DNA of 64,000 nucleotides from Papaver somniferum. Its lineage: Eukaryota > Streptophyta > Magnoliopsida > Ranunculales > Papaveraceae. Positions 59,498 through 64,000 of this stretch are shown here, piece after piece. The translations under genes were made by a program, and so were the position numbers. The notes under the pieces are model-generated. The model saw only the letters and a program-made list of their open reading frames with translations, did no database searches and was not told the DNA's origin. Where the stretch lies: contig NC_039367.1 in NCBI RefSeq assembly GCF_003573695.1, positions 26,250,442-26,314,441 on the forward strand, read 5' to 3'. How positions within the stretch are numbered: the first letter of the stretch is position 1; each line of letters opens with the position of its first letter.

Positions 59498-61908
59498 GGG
59501 CGTGTAATGCGGTTTTCGGCCGGGGCGTGTAATGCGGTTTTGCCTTCAGAGGAAAGAGTATCCTGCTTCTCCCATTGACTTCAACATCTATCAGAGTCCA
59601 TTGCGCTCTTTTGATAAATGGATGCAATTCATGATAAGTCAAGACTGTGTGAGGGCCAATTTGACCAAGGAGCAAATCATCGATGCTGTCAAGGCTTCTG
59701 GAACACTTCAAATTAGGAAAGATATCCCGGGATTGATCGCTTTTATCTCCAGATGGTGTCTGGATACTCACACGGCCATATGTAGGTGGGGTGAAATGAC
59801 CATCTCTTTAGAGAGTGTAGCCATCTTGCTGAACCTTCCCATAACAGGGAATCTTGATATCACGTTGTCCGACGATGAAGAATAAATGCGTAGGATTCGC
59901 TCGGAAGGATTAAAATACGAAGTACTTCTATAGCTGGTGGGTGTCTGAGTGGTTCCCAGATGAGCCGGAGTCGGATCTAGTGCTGGATGATACACTCCAT
60001 GTTGCTGCATTTTTAGCATTGTGGTTGTCTAGAGATATTTTCGATGACGGATCTGGTAAGAAGGAGAAAAGGCAGGAGCTCATTAAATTTTCCATCAAAT
60101 TGGAGAAAGGCGTCATTCTTCCTATTGGTGGCTTGTTTCTTGGTTCTTTATACACCCATTTGGATCATCTGGTCGCGGACATGTACGCTTCAAATGGTTA
60201 TATGAAAGTGAGATCGTATGTTCACGTCGCTTTTCTCCAAAGATGGTTGTGGGAGCATTTCGCAAAATATGCTCCCAAATCGTTGTCTTCATTTCCTGAG
60301 TCTTGCGGCGGCTCCAGAATACTGCACTGGTTGAGTAAGCGTCCAAAATATGGATCAAAGCTCATCGACTTTCTTGACAATGCCTATGTCGTTAGCTTTC
60401 ATCCTTGGGCTCCAGTCCACGCGTCCATAGTTCAGCCGAACACTTTCGCCTCTGCTCCGAACTTGACTCTGCTTTCTGCTGGAGAGAATATGAGCGTTAG
60501 AGAGGTTGTATTTATGCGAAGCTGTATCCCTGGACACGTGCCATATTTCTTTTGGTGGTCTTTCAAGGCAGTCCCTTATAGTATTGACAGGACGGCTCGG
60601 CATATGGGTTTTGACCAAGGGGTCCATTTACTCGCCAGCCGGTTGCTCCGGAAGAATTGTTACCAGCTGTCCTTAATGCCCGTGTTCTCGCGCCAGGTAA
60701 AAGTCTTCCTTTCTTCTCTCAGAACGAAGTACAGTGACAACCTCCAGGTACAACGTGTTCTGGCAGGATGAGTTTCTTGCCATCCATGGATTTTTGAATG
60801 ACGTGGTGGAAAATTCTCGTGGCAAGCCTTCCCCTGCGTCTTTAGCGGAACATCCATTGTTGAGGGAGCATTCTACTGCTAAGCAAAAATCTCCTAGCTC
60901 GGATGTGGGCAGTCCCCAGAATAAGGAGCGAAGGTCTAAAAACCGTGCGGGTGGTTTTCAGTCGGATTCGATGGCTCTTCCGACTTTTAGTTCTTCCAAT
61001 ATGCGAGTATGTATGATTTTCTTCCTGGTTTGGTCGTCTTGCATAAATATTCTGAATTGTTTCCACTGAACATCTCTTCCCTCTTGATTCAGGGTCTCAA
61101 CAAGATAAACGTCTTTACCAGACTTGCAAGTGGCCAAAAGGTGATGCCTTCTGAAGAAAATTCTGGCGATACTGAGCCTCTCAGCAGTGAAGAGGAAGAA
61201 GAATAAGGAAACTCAGAGTCTGACGGTGATGGGAAAAGTTCTTCAGATCAGGGCAGCGAGTCCTCTTCCAATCCCAGTGGGCCCACAGAAGAGTCGGTGA
61301 GTTTCCCACACGTTTTCCTCTTGGACTATTTACTTATACCGAATAAATATTCAATTGGTGGTATTTATAGGAGGAGGCCGCTTCTGAAAATAATTCTGAG
61401 ATGGAGATTCACGGCAATGAAGATGTCACAGTGTCCCCAATCATGGAAACCGTACCTGCTGGTAATCTGGAGATGGAGGTTGATCATCATAAATATGCTG
61501 CTATGTCTCCCATGGCGGAAAATGCTGTCGTGACGACGGGTGTGATTGTTCCCAAAGAATCTTTGCTAGTCGCACATCCATCTACAAGTGTCGTTTTTGA
61601 TCCTCCATTCGAGGCTCCTTTCGAAGGTCATGTGTTGGTTGGAGGATTCAGTGTGCCCGTGAAGTATGCGGAGCTATATACCAAGATATGGAAGAGTTAT
61701 GGGCACATCGCCATGACCAGGAAGGTTGATAGTCGCTTTGCATTGGTTAAGCGCGTGGAGGAGACTTTATCTTCAATTCATGACATATGTGGCGTGACTG
61801 GACACACTGTTTCTGGAGATGTAGTCAAAAGTTGGGAATTCCATCGGGATATGTGTGTAAACTTTGAGTTTAACGCCTCCTGGTTCTGTGATGGATTTTC
61901 CGAGATAG
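59498..61908 (+). pseudogene. Plant mobile domain (PMD) gene, decayed, with introns
   Basis: Begins with a doubled GGGGCGTGTAATGCGGTTTT segment (59498-59541). The PMD hallmark is at 59532-59885: FISRWCLDTHTAICRWGEMT, then SLESVAILLNLPITG. A TAA, a TAG and a frameshift follow. The second block (from 59941) has SEWFPDEPESD, DDTLHVAAFLALWLSRDIF, ILPIGGLFLGSLYTHLD, FLQRWLWEHFAKY and the later half to about 60770. Frame changes lead to an Asp/Glu/Ser-rich segment with two short introns: about 61007-61092 and 61297-61370, both GT-AG. The last exon encodes SPIMETVPAG...GHVLVGGF and ends abruptly at 61908, where E-family LTR sequence begins. PMD proteins (MAIN/MAIL relatives) affect silencing; many copies are transposon-borne. 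This one is not functional. Confidence 0.78.
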
Positions 61909-62079
61909 TGTTGAGACCAGAATAGTTGATTCAGGAAGTGTGTGTGTTTCGTGACTTGTATCAAAAAGTTGAACTGGCTAGCTGAATGAAAAGCTATCAA
62001 ATGATTTCTGGATGTTGTATTGTTTTCCTGACCAAAACTTGTTTTTTGGTGGAAAATAGGTGAGACCTACTTATACAAG
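61909..62079 (-). mobile_element. E-family LTR fragment, second minus-strand copy
   Basis: Nearly identical to 57565-57735 (GTGTTGAGACCAGAATAG through GGAAAATAGGTGA...TTATACAAG). It starts internally in the LTR, directly abutting the PMD coding sequence, and is cut at 62080 by a plus-strand E LTR. It could be the deleted 5' LTR of the minus-strand E element whose other LTR begins at 57353. Confidence 0.65.
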
Positions 62080-62324
62080 TGTTGATGGTGGTTTTTAGAT
62101 TAGGGTTAAAATCGAAAAGCCTTAGTCACACAGTGACGTCACACTTGATTAATAATGTCGCCACTAGCACATTTATTGAACCGTTCAACATGTCTGCGTA
62201 AAATTACCGGGGTAGCTTTTTTACATATATGCCATGCTCCACGGCAGAGACCTCGGTACTGACTGGCATCATCTCTATACATGCCAGCCACGCTTGCTAG
62301 CCAAACGTGCCAATGGCATGCTAT

Positions 62325-63135
62325 GCCAGCCACATCTCCGCGCCAAAGGCATGCCGACTATGACAGCCGCACCACCGTGCCAATGGCATACCATTCCAGC
62401 CACATCTCCGCGCCAAGGCATGCCAACCATGCCAGCCGCACCACAGTGCCAATGGCATACCATGCCAGCCACATCTCCGCGCCAAGGCATGCCAACCATG
62501 CCAGCCGCACCACAGTGCCAATGGCATACCATGCCAGCCACATCTCCGCGCCAAGACATGTCAGCCGCACCACAGTGCCAATGGCATACCATGCCAGCCA
62601 CATCTCCACGCCAAGGCATGCCAACCATGCCATCCGCACCACAGTGCCAATGACATACCATGCCATCCACATCTTCGTGCCAAGGCATTCCAACCATGCC
62701 AGCCGCAACACAGTGCCAATGGGATACCATGCCATCCACATCTCAGCGCCAAGGCATGCCAACCATGCTAGCCGCACCACAGTGCCAATGGCATACCATG
62801 CCAGCCACATCCCCGTGCTAAGGCATGCCAACCATGCCAGTCGCACCACGGTGCCAATGGCATGCCATGCCAGCCACATCTCCGCGCCAAGGCATGTCAA
62901 CCATGCCAGCCGCACCATAGTGCCAATGGCATACCATGCCATCCACATCTCCGCGCCAAGGCATGCCAACCATGCCAGCCGCACCACAGTGCCAATGGCA
63001 TACCATGCCAGCCACATCTCCGCCCCAAGGCATGCCAACCATGCCAGCCACATCTCCGCGCCAAGGCATGCCAACCATGCCAGCCGCACCACAGTGTCAA
63101 TGGCATACCATGCCATCCGCATCTCCACGCCAAAG
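62325..63135. repeat. GC-rich tandem array, 69-bp period, about twelve units
   Basis: Units of the type CTCCGCGCCAAGGCATGCC...CCGCACCACAGTGCCAATGG...ATACCATGCCAGCCACAT; starts include 62405, 62474 and 62543. One unit is 9 bp shorter. Because 69 is a multiple of three, all frames stay open and give repetitive 23-residue peptides; the longest apparent frames (62281-63300 plus, 62358-63128 minus) are by-products of this array. Confidence 0.88.
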
Positions 63136-63149
63136 CCATGCCGGACCTA

Positions 63150-64000
63150 CCATATTTCGCTGGCTGCCAAACGAAGTGTTGCAACAATCAACGACTACCC
63201 TTCCGTCTCAGATGCATATCTCAGCCGTACAAGTTCGCCACCTAACGCATGGCAACTTCCGGCCCAAGGACAAACATCACGGTTTATGCCAAAACCCTAA
63301 TTTTGCTCGCGCCTAAAACATGCCAAAGCCATGCGGCCCTACCACCATGTCGTTGGCTCCCAAACGAAGAGTTGCAACAATCGACGACTACCCTTCCATC
63401 TGAGATGCAGATCTCAGTCGTACAAGTTCGCCACCTAACGCATGGCAACTTCCGTCCCAAGGCCAAACATCACGGTTTTGCCAAAACCCTAATTTTGGCC
63501 GAGCCTAAAACATGCCAAAGCCATGCGGCCCTACCACCATGCCTCTGGATGCCAAACGAAGGGTTGCAACAATTAACGGCTACCCTTCCATCTGAGATGC
63601 ATATCTCATCCGTCCAAGTTTGCCACCTAACGCATGGAAACTTTCGGTCCAAGAACAAACATCACGGTTTATGCCAAAACCTTAATTTTGGCCGCGCCTA
63701 AAACATGCCAAATCCATGCGGCGCTACCACCATGCCGTTAGCTTCCAAACGAAGGGTTGCAACAATCAACGGCTACCCTTCCTCCTGAGATGTGAATGTT
63801 ATCCGTACAAGCTTGCCATCAAATGCATGGCCACTTTTTTCCCAATGCCAAGCACTAATTTTGGTCGTACCTAAACTATGCCAAAACCCTAGTTTTGGCT
63901 GCGCCTAAACAACGCCAAAATCCTAGCTCGGCCGCACCTAAACCATGACACTGGCTGCAAACGAAGGGTTGCAACAATCAACAACCACCCTTCCTCTTGA
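63150..64000. repeat. Tandem array, about 193-bp period
   Basis: The segment (C)CAAACGAAG(G/A/T)GTTGCAACAATC recurs at 63167, 63360, 63552, 63745 and about 63957 (spacings 193, 192, 193 and 212 bp). Each unit also carries CTGAGATGCATATCTC, AAGTTCGCCACCTAACGCATGG and CCAAAACCCTAATTTTGG. The array continues past the window edge. Related single blocks occur inverted at 58099 and 58882. Confidence 0.88.

Larger units (their letters stand above)
62080..64000 (+). mobile_element. E-family LTR start, plus strand, running off the window
   Basis: Starts TGTTGATGGTGGTTTTTAG, identical to the start of the solo E LTR at 37869. It continues for at least 1.9 kb, almost all of it tandem repeats. The right end lies outside the window. 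Confidence 0.7.

Noticed and set aside
62275..63300. Long open frames of 126-339 codons on both strands
   Set aside because: They exist in several frames at once because the 69-bp repeat period is a multiple of three; no start context, motif or codon preference singles one out.

Overview
The window is plant nuclear DNA. It is AT-rich and intron-bearing. It carries one intact host-type F-box gene in a sea of nested transposable elements: Copia-like and Athila-like LTR elements, solo LTRs, hAT, Stowaway, Tourist and Mutator elements, a SINE and a LINE tail. I cannot name the species from sequence alone; a eudicot with a large, repeat-rich genome fits. No rRNA, tRNA, organelle or bacterial genes were seen.

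Layout. 1-10783 is the least disturbed part: a decayed LINE 3' end (about 130-930), a Tourist-like MITE nested in a Stowaway MITE (1401-2245), a tRNA-type SINE (3558-3706), a hAT MITE with a perfect 8-bp target duplication (3844-3979), an intact F-box gene on the minus strand (5098-6441), a dead hAT transposon with unusually long inverted ends (6764-9044) and another MITE (9079-9328). 10784-27506 is one nest: a minus-strand solo LTR of family 'A' is split by a plus-strand A element (14643-26949), whose 5' LTR is split by a 3.8-kb solo LTR (15435-19276) that itself holds a MITE. Each of these four layers is bounded by a direct target-site duplication. 27773-36290 is an Athila-like gag-protease element without reverse transcriptase (element C). 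36618-48212 is a second nest: solo A LTR > solo 'E' LTR > non-autonomous element B, again each with a 5-bp duplication.

49490-56328 is the most interesting stretch. A three-exon Mutator-like transposase gene whose C-terminal part is an OTU cysteine-protease domain is followed by two small minus-strand genes, one SANT/Myb-like and one newly assembled two-exon gene of 113 residues. Both introns and all the spacers hold about thirty short inverted repeats of the form TTCGGC...GCCGAA, amplified as separate tandem arrays with periods of 125, 71 and 76 bp. The transposase frame is broken three times; two breaks are +1 shifts at the identical sequence AAG TAA C.

57015-64000 holds a further A LTR piece, E-family LTR sequence in both orientations, a decayed plant-mobile-domain (PMD) gene with introns and its own TATA box, and GC-rich tandem arrays (60, 69 and about 193 bp) whose periods explain most of the long open frames there.

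Functionally, little here serves the host except the F-box gene. Elements A, B and C lack polymerase genes in what is visible and would have needed enzymes in trans. The transposase, OTU domain and two side genes may be one mobile unit, but its ends could not be defined by eye.
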